A stretch of 64,000 nt of DNA from positions 620,001 to 684,000 of the forward strand of contig CANNBV010000003.1 in the NCBI GenBank assembly GCA_947502975.1, in the 5' to 3' direction. Each line of letters begins with the position of its first letter. The first letter of the stretch is position 1. The notes under the pieces were generated by a model. The model did no database searches, was not told the origin of the DNA, and worked only from the letters and a program-made list of their open reading frames with translations. The DNA is from an uncultured Flavobacteriaceae bacterium. GTDB lineage: Bacteria; Bacteroidota; Bacteroidia; Flavobacteriales; Flavobacteriaceae. This document shows positions 1 through 9,222 of this stretch, piece after piece. The position numbers were made by a program, and so were the translations under genes.

Positions 1-30
1 GGGTGGCTTCTTAGTGTATATTTTAAATTC

Positions 31-849
31 CTACTCTTCTCCAGTAAATGTACTCATAACAGCATCACTTACACCCATATTACTAAAACCACCGTCATTG
101 TAGAGGTTTTGTAATGTTACTCTTTTGGTTAGATCACTAAATAACGTAACGGTATAATTAGCACAGTCCATTGCTGTAGCATTACCAAGTGGCGACATTT
201 TTTCGGCATAAGAAATAAAGCCATCAAAACCTTTTACACCACTACCTGCCGTTGTTGGTGTAGGCGATTGCGAAATGGTATTTACACGAACTTTTTTATC
301 TCTTCCGAAGAAGTACCCAAAACTACGTGCTATACTCTCTAAATAGGCCTTATTATCTGCCATATCATTATAATCAGGAAATACACGTTGGGCCGCCATA
401 TACGTTAAAGCGACGATACTTCCCCACTCGTTCATTGCGTCAGCTTTATAAAGCGTTTGCATTACTTTATGAAACGACATTGCTGACACATCAGTACCTT
501 TTTGTGTCCATGCATAATTTTGATCCGTATAGTGTTTACCTTTTCTAACATTAATAGACATACCTATAGAATGCAAAACGAAATCAATTTTTCCTCCTAA
601 AATCTCCATAGATTTTTCAACCAAATTCTGCAAATCTTCTTCTGAAGTGGCATCAGCTGGAATAATTTGTGAACCTGTCTTTACAGCCAATTCATTAATT
701 TGCCCCATACGCATTGCTACTGGAGCGTTCGTCAGCACAAACTGCCCTCCTTCTTCATGTACACGTTCTGCCGTTTTCCAAGCGATAGAATTTGAATCTA
801 ACGCCCCAAAAATGATTCCTTTTTTTCCTTTTAATAAATTATAAGCCAT
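31..849 (-). CDS. fabI: Enoyl-[acyl-carrier-protein] reductase (NADH)
   Basis: This enzyme performs the last reductive step of each fatty-acid elongation cycle, reducing trans-2-enoyl-ACP with NADH in the cytoplasm. The 272-residue length fits FabI. The atypical short-chain-dehydrogenase N-terminus GIIFGALDSNSIAW binds the nucleotide. The catalytic set Tyr150, Tyr160 and Lys167 has FabI spacing (Tyr-x6-Lys). The start ATG is at 849 and a -7-like element lies 40 bases upstream. It is the distal gene of a same-strand run with recN, in the conserved flavobacterial order fabI-recN-DUF4835-coaBC-rpoZ-bamD. Nothing is missing, and the assignment is firm. Confidence 0.96.
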   Translation of the reverse strand: MAYNLLKGKKGIIFGALDSNSIAWKTAERVHEEGGQFVLTNAPVAMRMGQINELAVKTGSQIIPADATSEEDLQNLVEKSMEILGGKIDFVLHSIGMSINVRKGKHYTDQNYAWTQKGTDVSAMSFHKVMQTLYKADAMNEWGSIVALTYMAAQRVFPDYNDMADNKAYLESIARSFGYFFGRDKKVRVNTISQSPTPTTAGSGVKGFDGFISYAEKMSPLGNATAMDCANYTVTLFSDLTKRVTLQNLYNDGGFSNMGVSDAVMSTFTGEE

Positions 850-888
850 AATATTAGTCAGTTATATTTTTTATATAATATGATGCGC

Positions 889-896
889 CAAAAGTA
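889..896 (-). promoter_or_regulatory. Candidate Bacteroidota -7 element for fabI
   Basis: On the minus strand the octamer reads TACTTTTG, matching the Bacteroidota -7 consensus TAnnTTTG, 40 bases before the fabI ATG. I see no good TTTG -33 partner at the usual 19-21 base spacing, so this is only a candidate. Confidence 0.35.
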
Positions 897-924
897 CTAA
901 ACTTTCAACTTTATATCGAATGTT

Positions 925-2577
925 TTAATTAAGTAATTCCTTAGCGTGTGCTATTGCAGAAGTTGACAATTCTGAACCTCCCAGCATTTGAGCAATTTCT
1001 ACAATACGGTCATCGTGATTTAATTTAACCAAATTAGTTTGGGTAACATTATCCACATCTTCTTTGTAAACTTTAAAATGTGAATGTCCCTTAGCTGCAA
1101 TCTGGGGCAAATGCGTTATAGAAAATACTTGCATGTTTTTACTCATTTGCAACATTATATCTCCCATTTTATTTGAAATTTCACCAGACACACCTGTATC
1201 TATTTCATCAAACATAATGGTAGGCAGCTTTGTATATTTTGATAACACCAATTTAATTGCCAACATAATTCGAGATAATTCGCCTCCAGAAGCTGCTTTT
1301 TTAAGCTCATTAAAATTGCCTCCTTTATTTGCTGAGAACAAAAACAGCAATTCATCTTTTCCGTTCGAGAAATAATCCTCCGTTTTAGACAATTCTATGT
1401 TGAATTGTGCATTTGTCATTCCTAAATCTGATAAAATAGACTGCAGTTTATGTATCAAGTCAGGAATAGCTTTACTACGATTTGTGTGGATGATATCCGC
1501 AATATTATCAAGCAGTACTTCTGATTTAGAAACTTCATCCTGCTTATTTTGAATGGCGCTATCTAAATTCTCGGTTACCTCAACTTTTTTAGCTAAGTCT
1601 TCTCTAACGCCTATTAATTCTGAAATTGTAGCAACTTGATGTTTTTGTAATAAATTATTTAATATTTGAAGTTTTGAATTTACGGCTTCTAATCTGTTAG
1701 GATCTGCCTCTACTTCACCTTGCAGTGCATCAACTTCATTAAAAAGATCATCAATTTCAATTAAACAGCTATTTATTCTTTCATATAAATCTTGATATTT
1801 GGTAGAAACATCAGATAACTTCTGAAAGCTATTTTTCAAATTAGTAATTGTGGTAATGGCACCAACCTGATCATCACTCAACAAATGATATGCCTCAGAT
1901 AAACGCTCCTTAACATCTTCAACATTATTTAAGGTTTCATACTCTTCTTCTAAAGACTCTAATTCTCCATCAATTAATGCTGCTTCTTCCAATTCATTCA
2001 ACAAAAACGAATTATAGTCATGCTCCTTTATAGCTTCAGATTTTAAAGTTTGAAGTTCAATTAGCTCTTGCTTTAATTTTTTATACTTAAGTAGTTCATT
2101 ACTATAATCATTAACGCTTTTGTCATTTTTAGCCAATGCATCGATCACCTGAAATTGAAAATCATTATGTGTTAATTGCAAGGTTTGATGTTGAGAATGT
2201 ACATCAATTAACTGCTCTCCTAACACTTGCAAACTATTAAGATTCACTGGTGAATCATTTACAAATGCTCTTGATTTGCCAGATGGTAAAATTTCTCTTC
2301 TGATTATTGTTTGTGCTTCGTAATCTAAATCTTTAACTTTAAAAAGAGACTTTAAGTTATAATTTGAAATATTAAAAACAGCCTCAATGATACATTTAGT
2401 ATCTTTATTTTTTAAGCTACTTAAATCAGCACGTTTTCCAAGAATTAAAGATAATCCGCCAAGTAAAATAGATTTTCCTGCCCCAGTTTCTCCAGTAATA
2501 ATGGTAAACCCATCATTAAAATCTACATGAAGATGATCTATCAGTGCATAATTTTTTATGGTAAGGGATGTTAACAT
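925..2577 (-). CDS. recN: DNA repair protein RecN
   Basis: RecN is an SMC-like ATPase that acts at double-strand breaks during recombinational repair. The 550-residue protein has an N-terminal Walker A motif GETGAGKS near residues 29-36. A long central coiled coil (roughly 150-370) is rich in Leu, Glu and Lys. A C-terminal half carries the ABC signature ASGGELSRIMLAIKL and Walker B MFDEIDTGVSGEI. Length and motif order are normal for the family. It sits upstream of fabI and downstream of the DUF4835 gene on the same strand, with a gap of about 70 bases on each side. Confidence 0.95.
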   Translation of the reverse strand: MLTSLTIKNYALIDHLHVDFNDGFTIITGETGAGKSILLGGLSLILGKRADLSSLKNKDTKCIIEAVFNISNYNLKSLFKVKDLDYEAQTIIRREILPSGKSRAFVNDSPVNLNSLQVLGEQLIDVHSQHQTLQLTHNDFQFQVIDALAKNDKSVNDYSNELLKYKKLKQELIELQTLKSEAIKEHDYNSFLLNELEEAALIDGELESLEEEYETLNNVEDVKERLSEAYHLLSDDQVGAITTITNLKNSFQKLSDVSTKYQDLYERINSCLIEIDDLFNEVDALQGEVEADPNRLEAVNSKLQILNNLLQKHQVATISELIGVREDLAKKVEVTENLDSAIQNKQDEVSKSEVLLDNIADIIHTNRSKAIPDLIHKLQSILSDLGMTNAQFNIELSKTEDYFSNGKDELLFLFSANKGGNFNELKKAASGGELSRIMLAIKLVLSKYTKLPTIMFDEIDTGVSGEISNKMGDIMLQMSKNMQVFSITHLPQIAAKGHSHFKVYKEDVDNVTQTNLVKLNHDDRIVEIAQMLGGSELSTSAIAHAKELLN

Positions 2578-2646
2578 TTCAAGATTTAGTTAGCAGTAAA
2601 TTTAACTATAAAAAGGAAAACAAACAGGTATGTCTTAGCAAGAATT

Positions 2647-3534
2647 TTAAAACTTAATATCGCGCCATTTACTTGAATGCATAGGTGCAACTTTTTGCAA
2701 TACATCTTTGAGGTTTGCAATATTGACTTGTGGGCCATCAGTAAACACTTGCTGTATTTCATCGGCTTTGGCATCAAAAAATGTTCTGAGTAAAAAAGAG
2801 TTAGGTCTTCTACTATTCATAGCCTTAAATTTGGATAAGCTCGTCACTATTTGTTCTTTACCCTTCTTAAGGTCATTACTCATTTCATCAAGTCCAAGTC
2901 TATGATAATCGTATATTACATTTCTAAACTCCTTAAATGTTGTTGAAAGCACATTATCTATCAATATAAATCTACTTTGTAATCCGTCTTCTAATTTCCA
3001 GCCTTTAAAGTTTTCTTGTTGGGAATAATTTAATATAGTCTGGGCTTGCTTATAATAGTCCTGGCCACCATTTTGCTCATAAGAATCGCCATCTAAAGCC
3101 AAAATCATGTAGACATGAAAAGCCAAAACAGAAATTAAATTGGAGGTATATTGCGTTGGATTATAAATTAAATTTTGAAATTCTAAATATCGAAACGAAA
3201 AATCTTTATCATTAAAATTGTAGATAGGTGAACTATAAGAAGAGCCGTAAATTGGTCGAGATGATTGTATTTGCACAGTAGCTTTAAAAAATTCACCACT
3301 ATATTCTGCAATAATAATATTCATACTACAGTTAATCAACTCTTGAGGTGCAAATGTTCTATCTGTCCATTTAGTATTATTAATAAATTCTGTGAGTTGC
3401 TTTTCTAAATTTTTAAAAATTTGAAGGTTTTCATTTCCTGTTTGCTGTGCATTCACTACCACAGTACAGTTAAGCTCTTGAGCAAAACTCAGAGAACTTA
3501 CACTAAAAAGGAAAATAAATAAAAAATTACGCAT
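2647..3534 (-). CDS. porD: DUF4835 (PorD-like) protein, type IX secretion/gliding associated
   Basis: This is a 295-residue exported protein with a Sec signal peptide (MRNFLFIFLFSVSSLSFAQE, cleaved near residue 18). It is followed by the DUF4835 pattern beginning ELNCTVVVNAQQTGNENLQIFKNLEKQLTEF when read across its first 40 mature residues. In Porphyromonas gingivalis the homologue PorD is needed for type IX secretion, although its biochemical role is unclear. The start overlaps the end of coaBC by 8 bases, suggesting translational coupling. The neighbourhood recN-DUF4835-coaBC-rpoZ-bamD is typical of flavobacteria. The family call is confident. The secretion role is taken from the family and is not visible in the sequence. 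Confidence 0.85.
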   Translation of the reverse strand: MRNFLFIFLFSVSSLSFAQELNCTVVVNAQQTGNENLQIFKNLEKQLTEFINNTKWTDRTFAPQELINCSMNIIIAEYSGEFFKATVQIQSSRPIYGSSYSSPIYNFNDKDFSFRYLEFQNLIYNPTQYTSNLISVLAFHVYMILALDGDSYEQNGGQDYYKQAQTILNYSQQENFKGWKLEDGLQSRFILIDNVLSTTFKEFRNVIYDYHRLGLDEMSNDLKKGKEQIVTSLSKFKAMNSRRPNSFLLRTFFDAKADEIQQVFTDGPQVNIANLKDVLQKVAPMHSSKWRDIKF

Positions 3535-4738
3535 GAATTTGTTTTACAATTTCGTTTAATAAATCTTCTGCTACTTCAGCTTTAGACTTTAATTGAAACT
3601 CAGTTACTGTATTTTTATTATCTATAAACGTTACTTTATTAGTATCACCTTTAAAACCGGCGCCTTTATCTTGTAACGAATTTAAAACAATCAAATTTAA
3701 GTTTTTCTTTTTTAATTTTTGTTTTGCATTTTCTAACTCATTGTTCGTTTCTAATGCAAAACCCACTAAAAATTGATGTTTTTTTGACGCTCCTAAGGAT
3801 GCTAATATGTCTTTTGTACGTTCTAGTTCTATATTTAAAGTATCAGATTTCTTTTTTATTTTTTGAAGCGCAACTTCTTTTGGTTTAAAATCGGCAACGG
3901 CAGCAGATAGAATAGCAACATCAACATTGTCAAAATAATTATGTACATGTTGATACATCTCTTCTGCACTTGTCACAGCTATTATATTTATAAGACTGTG
4001 CGTAACATTTTGATGTGTAGGACCTGTGATTAAAATAACTTCTGCTCCTAAATTTGCAGATGCCTTAGCTATTTCAAAGCCCATTTTGCCACTAGAATGG
4101 TTTCCTATAAAACGTACAGGATCTATAGCTTCATAAGTCGGCCCTGCAGTAATCAGTACTTTTTTTCCTTTTAATGGTAATTTATCTAAAATATCATTTT
4201 CAATAAAAGTAACAATATCTTCAGGTTCTGCCATTCTCCCCTCACCTACTAAGCCACTTGCTAGTTCTCCGCTAGTTGCTGGAATCATAACATTTCCAAA
4301 AGATTGCAATGTTTCAAAAGATACTTTTGTCGATTCATGTTTATACATATCTAAATCCATAGCTGGCGCAAAATACACTGGACATTTTGCTGATAGATAT
4401 GTAGCTAATAACAAATTATCAGAGTTACCATTTGACATTTTAGACATTGTATTTGCCGTAGCTGGAGCGATTACAAACAAATCTGCCCAAAGCCCAAGTT
4501 CTACATGGTTATTCCACATAGCATTGTCATCTTCTTCATTGGTAAAAGAAGAAAACACAGGGTTTTTAGAAAGTGTAGAAAGCGTAAGAGGTGTTATAAA
4601 ATCCTTTGAATTTGGTGTCATCACAACTTTAACCTGTGCACCAGCTTTTATAAACAACCGTACTAATGATGCAGTTTTGTAAGCGGCAATACCTGCAGTA
4701 ATGCCTAACAGAATGTTTTTGCCGCTTAGTATGCTCAT
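3527..4738 (-). CDS. coaBC: Bifunctional phosphopantothenoylcysteine decarboxylase / phosphopantothenate-cysteine ligase
   Basis: CoaBC makes 4'-phosphopantetheine in coenzyme A synthesis: the ligase joins cysteine to phosphopantothenate and the FMN-dependent decarboxylase follows. Residues 1 to about 180 form the CoaC flavoprotein, with GITAGIAAYKTASLVR and the substrate region PAMDLDMY. The remainder is CoaB, with GPTYEAIDPVRFIGNHSSGKMG. I use ATG at 4738 rather than an in-frame TTG two codons upstream, because family members begin MSxLSGK. It shares the operon with rpoZ and bamD upstream and DUF4835 downstream. Confidence 0.95.
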   Translation of the reverse strand: MSILSGKNILLGITAGIAAYKTASLVRLFIKAGAQVKVVMTPNSKDFITPLTLSTLSKNPVFSSFTNEEDDNAMWNNHVELGLWADLFVIAPATANTMSKMSNGNSDNLLLATYLSAKCPVYFAPAMDLDMYKHESTKVSFETLQSFGNVMIPATSGELASGLVGEGRMAEPEDIVTFIENDILDKLPLKGKKVLITAGPTYEAIDPVRFIGNHSSGKMGFEIAKASANLGAEVILITGPTHQNVTHSLINIIAVTSAEEMYQHVHNYFDNVDVAILSAAVADFKPKEVALQKIKKKSDTLNIELERTKDILASLGASKKHQFLVGFALETNNELENAKQKLKKKNLNLIVLNSLQDKGAGFKGDTNKVTFIDNKNTVTEFQLKSKAEVAEDLLNEIVKQIHA

Positions 4739-4747
4739 ATACAAGGA

Positions 4748-5077
4748 TTACTGAGCGTCTTCCTCAGTATTTCTAAAGTAAATTTTATCAGTAAGCCATT
4801 CTTGAACAGCTAAAGCATGAGGTTTTGGTAATTTTTCGTAAAACTTTGACACCTCAATTTGTTCTTTGTTTTCAAAGATTTCTTCTAAACTATCGTTATA
4901 AGTTGCAAATTCTTCTAACTTATCAATTAGTTCTTTTTTAATCTCTGTGTTGATTTGCTCTGCTCTTCTAGATATAATAGAAATAGCTTCGTAAATGTTC
5001 TCTGTTGGCTCATCTACTTGATTTCTGTCATAAGTTACCGTATTTACGGGAGCAGTGGTTTTCTTTAAATCCATCAT
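4748..5077 (-). CDS. rpoZ: RNA polymerase omega subunit, Bacteroidota type
   Basis: This 109-residue protein is the small omega subunit that supports assembly of RNA polymerase. The segment NIYEAISIISRRAEQIN corresponds to the conserved omega helix, and the C-terminal extension KFYEKLPKPHALAVQEWL is characteristic of the Bacteroidota form. Two consecutive Met codons at the start leave one codon of uncertainty. It lies 6 bases after bamD and 9 bases before coaBC, so the three genes are almost certainly co-transcribed. Confidence 0.88.
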   Translation of the reverse strand: MMDLKKTTAPVNTVTYDRNQVDEPTENIYEAISIISRRAEQINTEIKKELIDKLEEFATYNDSLEEIFENKEQIEVSKFYEKLPKPHALAVQEWLTDKIYFRNTEEDAQ

Positions 5078-5083
5078 GTTATA

Positions 5084-5911
5084 TTAACTTTTTGCGCTAT
5101 AAGTTTCTAATTCTTCATTAATTGTTTCTACCATATCTTCAGCTTCTGCAATATACTTAGAATTTGCATAAGCTTTCTTAAAGACATTAAAATATTCCTT
5201 TGCTTGGAGTAATCTAACTTTTTTAAGTTTTATAATTCCCTCAGCTGTTTGTTTTAATTCAACACTATTAATTGCCAATTTGTAAGCTGCGTCTAATCTG
5301 TAAAATAGAGCATCCTCACGTAGTGCAGATCCAGGGAATTCAAAAATAAAATTATCAAATGACTTTATCGATGCTTTATAATCTGAAATATGATCATATT
5401 GTTTAGCTATTTCAAAAGCTTTTTTCTCTAATTTATAATCTAATTCTTTAATTAAAGTATTTGCTTCACTTACATATTGTGAATTTGGATATACATTTAT
5501 AAACTCTTGTAATTTCTCGATAGCATCCTTTGTTTCTGTTTGATCTTTACTGTATCTTGGAGACAACATATAATAACTCTTTGCACTTAAAAACGCTGCT
5601 TCTTCCTTTTTCTCACTTTTAGGATAACTAGACACAAAACGCTCAAATTGATATCCAGACACATAATAATCCTTCATTTCATAAAAAGATTTTGAGTACA
5701 AATACATTAATTTCTGCGCTTGTGGTTTACCCTTATATTTTGGTACAATTTGCGCAAATAATCTGTTTGCCTTTTCAAACTTACCTAGTTGAAATAAAGA
5801 ATCGCCAGCTTTGAATTTTAAAGCTATATCTTCAGATTTTAAAACTTTCTGATATTCGCTACAAGAACTTAAAACACAAGCTACTAGTAATATGCTAAAA
5901 AGGTATTTCAT
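5084..5911 (-). CDS. bamD: Outer membrane assembly lipoprotein BamD
   Basis: BamD is a TPR lipoprotein that works with BamA to insert beta-barrel proteins into the outer membrane. The 275-residue product has a signal peptide ending in the lipobox LSSC at about residues 14-17. It is followed by tetratricopeptide-like helical pairs with the BamD hallmarks KFKAGDSLFQLGKFEKANRLF and YYVSGYQFERFVSSYP. It appears to be the first gene of the bamD-rpoZ-coaBC-DUF4835 group. About 155 bases without a gene separate it from the channel gene. In that gap I see only AT-rich sequence with one -7-like octamer (CAAAATTA on the plus strand, 5976-5983). Confidence 0.93.
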   Translation of the reverse strand: MKYLFSILLVACVLSSCSEYQKVLKSEDIALKFKAGDSLFQLGKFEKANRLFAQIVPKYKGKPQAQKLMYLYSKSFYEMKDYYVSGYQFERFVSSYPKSEKKEEAAFLSAKSYYMLSPRYSKDQTETKDAIEKLQEFINVYPNSQYVSEANTLIKELDYKLEKKAFEIAKQYDHISDYKASIKSFDNFIFEFPGSALREDALFYRLDAAYKLAINSVELKQTAEGIIKLKKVRLLQAKEYFNVFKKAYANSKYIAEAEDMVETINEELETYSAKS

Positions 5912-6066
5912 TCGTTGTTTTGTATTGTGTATAAACCTATTAATGTTTTACAATTAATAGATTTTAAACAAGATGCAAAATTACACTTATTTAATGTAAT
6001 TTAAAAATATAATTTCATGGCTAAAATAAATCTTCAAATACAGTACCCATAAGGTTTAAGTTATAT

Positions 6067-6990
6067 TTAACTTTTAATGGATTCTATACAGTCAAAAAGC
6101 TTGTGATCTAGTACCATTTCTCCCTTTTCGTTGTAGTAATACGCTTGTACAAACTTATAATTCACCTTAACCTCACTCAACATATAAGAATACATTTGAT
6201 GTACCTCTTGGTTAAATGATTCGTCATAATAACTCACCATGACAATTAATTCACCTTGCTGTTTAACGAGTTCTTTTTCTGAAAAATTGTAAAGCGGGCT
6301 TTTTTTATCAATTTCATGAACAACAGTCCAAGTTGTTGGCAAATAATTTATTGTATCTCTTTCAAGCTCAAGATTATAAAATTCATTCACATATTCACCT
6401 TTTTTATGCTTTCTAGAAAGTGTAAGCGTTACTGCAACTTTAGGGTGAATCATAGTACTTTTTCTATTATTTTCAATCCTAAACATTATAGCTTTGTTTT
6501 CTCCAAAATTCTTTAAAATCAAATGTTTGGTAAAACGAATCGCTGCTTTTGGTTTTGAAAAACGCCCATAAAGTAAACCTGTAGCAAATGCAAAAAACAT
6601 AAGTCCAACAAATGCCTCGATAGAAGAAATAATGCCGCTAGCGATACCAGCTGGCGACATAGCGCCATAGCCTAAGGTTGTAAATGTTTGCGCTGAAAAG
6701 AAAAATGCATTTAAGAAATCTTGAAAAGTATTACCAGAGGCATTTGTTATTTGCTCAATACCAATTCCTACATAAACTAAAGCGAAAAAAATATTCGCAA
6801 TTACATAAGATATAAATGACAAACCAAAAAATTGCCACCAAGGAATACTAACTAAAAAATTATAAGCTTCAGAAAACCGACGTGATTTATTAAGATGCAC
6901 AACGTTAAAGTAACCATTATCGTTAATTAAACGTCCTACATATTGCGCAGACGAATTGCCAATTCCTGGATCTTTAATTTTTTTACCCAA
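6067..6990 (-). CDS. Inward-rectifier (KirBac-like) potassium channel
   Basis: This is a 307-residue inner-membrane ion channel of the prokaryotic inward-rectifier type. Two membrane segments (about 52-78 and 117-142) flank a pore helix and the selectivity filter TLGYGA at residues 105-110. After an interfacial region, a cytoplasmic immunoglobulin-like Kir domain fills residues 150-300, with NNRKSTMIHPKVAVTLTLSR and LPTTWTVVHEID. An amphipathic slide-helix-like stretch precedes the first segment. KirBac channels usually read TxGYGD at the filter exit, whereas this one has Ala at that place. Its ATG abuts the dapA stop region with no spacer, suggesting co-expression with dapA. Confidence 0.88.
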   Translation of the reverse strand: MGKKIKDPGIGNSSAQYVGRLINDNGYFNVVHLNKSRRFSEAYNFLVSIPWWQFFGLSFISYVIANIFFALVYVGIGIEQITNASGNTFQDFLNAFFFSAQTFTTLGYGAMSPAGIASGIISSIEAFVGLMFFAFATGLLYGRFSKPKAAIRFTKHLILKNFGENKAIMFRIENNRKSTMIHPKVAVTLTLSRKHKKGEYVNEFYNLELERDTINYLPTTWTVVHEIDKKSPLYNFSEKELVKQQGELIVMVSYYDESFNQEVHQMYSYMLSEVKVNYKFVQAYYYNEKGEMVLDHKLFDCIESIKS

Positions 6991-7869
6991 TTAAAATGCT
7001 TTTACAAAGTCTACTATTTTAGTTTTTAATGCTTCAGAAGCTTGTATCAGAGGCAATCGTACCTCAGAAGAGCATAAATCTAACGCTTCAAAAACCGCCT
7101 TTATGCCTGCTGGATTATTTTCTTCGAATATATAGTCAATAACATCCATTAAGCGATAATGAATTTTGTAAGCTGTTTTAGCATCACCTTTTAAACCTAA
7201 ACGTATCATTTCTGAAAATTCTTTTGGAAATGCTTGACCAATTACAGAAATAACACCTGAACCACCAGCTAGAGTGACTCCTAAAGCCAAATCGTCGTCA
7301 CCAGAAATCACTAAAAAATCTTCTGGTTTGTTTTTTATTAACTGTAAATATTGATATGTGCTATTTCCTGCTTCTTTTACACCAATGATATTATCAAAGT
7401 CATGCGCTAAACGAATAATCGTATCTGGTTCTACATTTTTAGAAGTTCGACCTGGGACATTATATAGCAAAATATCTATTGGGCTAACTTTAGAAATAGC
7501 TTTAAAATGCTCATAAATGCCTTCTTGAGTAGGTTTTGTATAATATGGTGACACAGAAAGAATAGCATCTATACCACTTAAATCTGTAGTTTTAATTTCT
7601 TCAATAATAGCAGCAGTGTTATTGCCTCCTATACCTAAAACTAAAGGCACACGACCTTTATTAACCTCAACTATATAAGCAGTAATATCTTTTTTCTCTT
7701 GTTTAGTAATTGTAACACTTTCGGCCGTTGTTCCAGATATAACCAAATATTCAACACCGTTTTCAATATTAAATTCCACTATATTTTTAAGCGCATCATA
7801 GTCTACACTCAAATCACTCTTAAATGGTGTAACTAATGCCACTCCAGTTCCTAAAAACTTACTATTCAT
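6991..7869 (-). CDS. dapA: 4-hydroxy-tetrahydrodipicolinate synthase
   Basis: DapA condenses pyruvate with aspartate semialdehyde, the first committed step to diaminopimelate and lysine. The 292-residue TIM-barrel protein shows GTTAESVTI near residue 47. Tyr of SPYYTKP is in the catalytic triad, YNVPGRTS is a family signature, and the Schiff-base Lys is in IIGVKEAGN at about residue 162. Length is standard. It lies between a DUF6913-like gene and the Kir channel, tightly packed on one strand. dapF, which acts later in the same pathway, is about 18 kb away in this window. Confidence 0.95.
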   Translation of the reverse strand: MNSKFLGTGVALVTPFKSDLSVDYDALKNIVEFNIENGVEYLVISGTTAESVTITKQEKKDITAYIVEVNKGRVPLVLGIGGNNTAAIIEEIKTTDLSGIDAILSVSPYYTKPTQEGIYEHFKAISKVSPIDILLYNVPGRTSKNVEPDTIIRLAHDFDNIIGVKEAGNSTYQYLQLIKNKPEDFLVISGDDDLALGVTLAGGSGVISVIGQAFPKEFSEMIRLGLKGDAKTAYKIHYRLMDVIDYIFEENNPAGIKAVFEALDLCSSEVRLPLIQASEALKTKIVDFVKAF

Positions 7870-7871
7870 TT

Positions 7872-8390
7872 TTAAATTTTATTTAATACTGTTAAATACT
7901 TTACAACTTCATTGCTAAACACATCAATATCTTTAATTTTTGTTTTTATAATGATATCGTTTAGGCGCTCATCATTTTGCAAAATTCCGATTTTAATTTG
8001 AGATTTAGACTTAGCTGTCAATAATTTTAATTCTAACTGTGGTTCAGCATAGTAACTGATTAAAACATCGAAAGGCTCATCTAAAAACGTTTGCAATTCT
8101 ATATTTTTTATGTCTCCGTTCCAACCAAAATCTTTAGCATTAAAACATGAATCCCACGAGTTTCCATGGCTTTTTAAATCAGTAGTATATGCTATTACTT
8201 TTATTCTATTTCCATGAACTTTTAAGCGAGATGCTAAAACATTAAATGCATTAAAATCTTCAATCTCATCAAAATTTAAAATAACCCCTAAGCTTTTAAT
8301 TTTATTATCACCAACGTAGATTTTACGTTCAGATAATAATTTGTTCAAATACTTTTTATTTGATTTTTCCCTAAAAGCTTTAAAAATCAT
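7872..8390 (-). CDS. Conserved flavobacterial hypothetical protein (DUF6913-like)
   Basis: The 172-residue protein has no signal peptide or membrane helix and no catalytic motif that I recognise. It begins with a basic helix ([19 protein letters not shown]). It continues as an alpha/beta protein with [17 protein letters not shown]-like and [20 protein letters not shown] stretches. The pattern fits the DUF6913 family found upstream of dapA in many flavobacteria. The name is from memory and the function is unknown. It ends 2 bases before dapA begins and probably leads this operon. The divergent gene at 8451 starts 60 bases away. Confidence 0.65.
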   Translation of the reverse strand: MIFKAFREKSNKKYLNKLLSERKIYVGDNKIKSLGVILNFDEIEDFNAFNVLASRLKVHGNRIKVIAYTTDLKSHGNSWDSCFNAKDFGWNGDIKNIELQTFLDEPFDVLISYYAEPQLELKLLTAKSKSQIKIGILQNDERLNDIIIKTKIKDIDVFSNEVVKYLTVLNKI

Positions 8391-8450
8391 TTAAATTTAC
8401 ACTTTGCGCAAAGGTAGCAAAAGTACATACAAAACATAACGAAATTTTAC

Positions 8451-9218
8451 ATGGTACGTTTCACCAAATTTAATCTGGTTTTTTTCTTCTCTATTTTATT
8501 GATTGCTTTTGGCTGCAAAAGCGAAAAACTTCATCTTAATAAGATTGAGGGGCAGCGATTGGATATTAATCAAACTGTGTCTCCTAATGCAGATATTGAA
8601 GCATTTATTGCGCCTTATAAAAATCGAATTGAGAGTGATTTAGACAGTGTTTTAGCATATGCCGTAGATACCTATTCCAAAAATGATGGTGAACTGAATA
8701 CGGCCATTGGTAATTTAATGGCTGATATTGTTCGCACCCAAGGCAACATTGTATTTAATAAAAGAACTGGACATACTATAGATGTTGTTATCTTAAATCA
8801 TGGTGGTATTCGCGCTGAAATTCCTAAAGGCCCTGTTAGTGCTAGAACCGCATATAATGTAATGCCTTTTGAAAATGAAATAGTTGTAACCGGGCTTAAA
8901 GGTGAAAAAATAGATGAAGCTATTGATTATTTAGTTAGTAGAAAAAGAGCAAATCCAATAGCTGGATTAAAAATAGTTGTAGACAAAAATTATAATCTCA
9001 TTAGCGCTACAATTAATGATGAAAAAATCAACCCAAATAAAATATATTATTTCGCCACAAGTGATTATTTGTATAACACGGGTGATAATATGACGTTTTT
9101 TCAGCCAAATGAAGAATTTTATGAAATAGATTATAAAATAAGAAATGCCATGATTGACTATTTTAAAAAAGCTGACACTATTGCCCCTGTAATTGATGAT
9201 AGATTTATCATAAAATAA
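8451..9218 (+). CDS. 5'-nucleotidase C-terminal domain lipoprotein
   Basis: The 255-residue product carries a lipobox signal peptide (LIAFGC, Cys22). It then holds only the substrate-binding C-terminal domain of UshA-like 5'-nucleotidases. Diagnostic segments are NTAIGNLMADIVR, the NHGGIRAEIP motif and VMPFENEIVVTGLKG. The metallophosphatase domain that normally precedes it is absent here and is encoded by the next gene, 4 bases downstream. The two products therefore probably act together on nucleotides or sugar nucleotides at the periplasmic side of a membrane. Domain identification is firm. Physical association of the two halves is inferred. Confidence 0.85.
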   Translation: MVRFTKFNLVFFFSILLIAFGCKSEKLHLNKIEGQRLDINQTVSPNADIEAFIAPYKNRIESDLDSVLAYAVDTYSKNDGELNTAIGNLMADIVRTQGNIVFNKRTGHTIDVVILNHGGIRAEIPKGPVSARTAYNVMPFENEIVVTGLKGEKIDEAIDYLVSRKRANPIAGLKIVVDKNYNLISATINDEKINPNKIYYFATSDYLYNTGDNMTFFQPNEEFYEIDYKIRNAMIDYFKKADTIAPVIDDRFIIK

Positions 9219-9222
9219 TATT

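Noticed and set aside
327-548. Plus-strand open frame inside fabI
   Set aside because: It is antisense to a gene with firm family evidence and has no recognisable domain.
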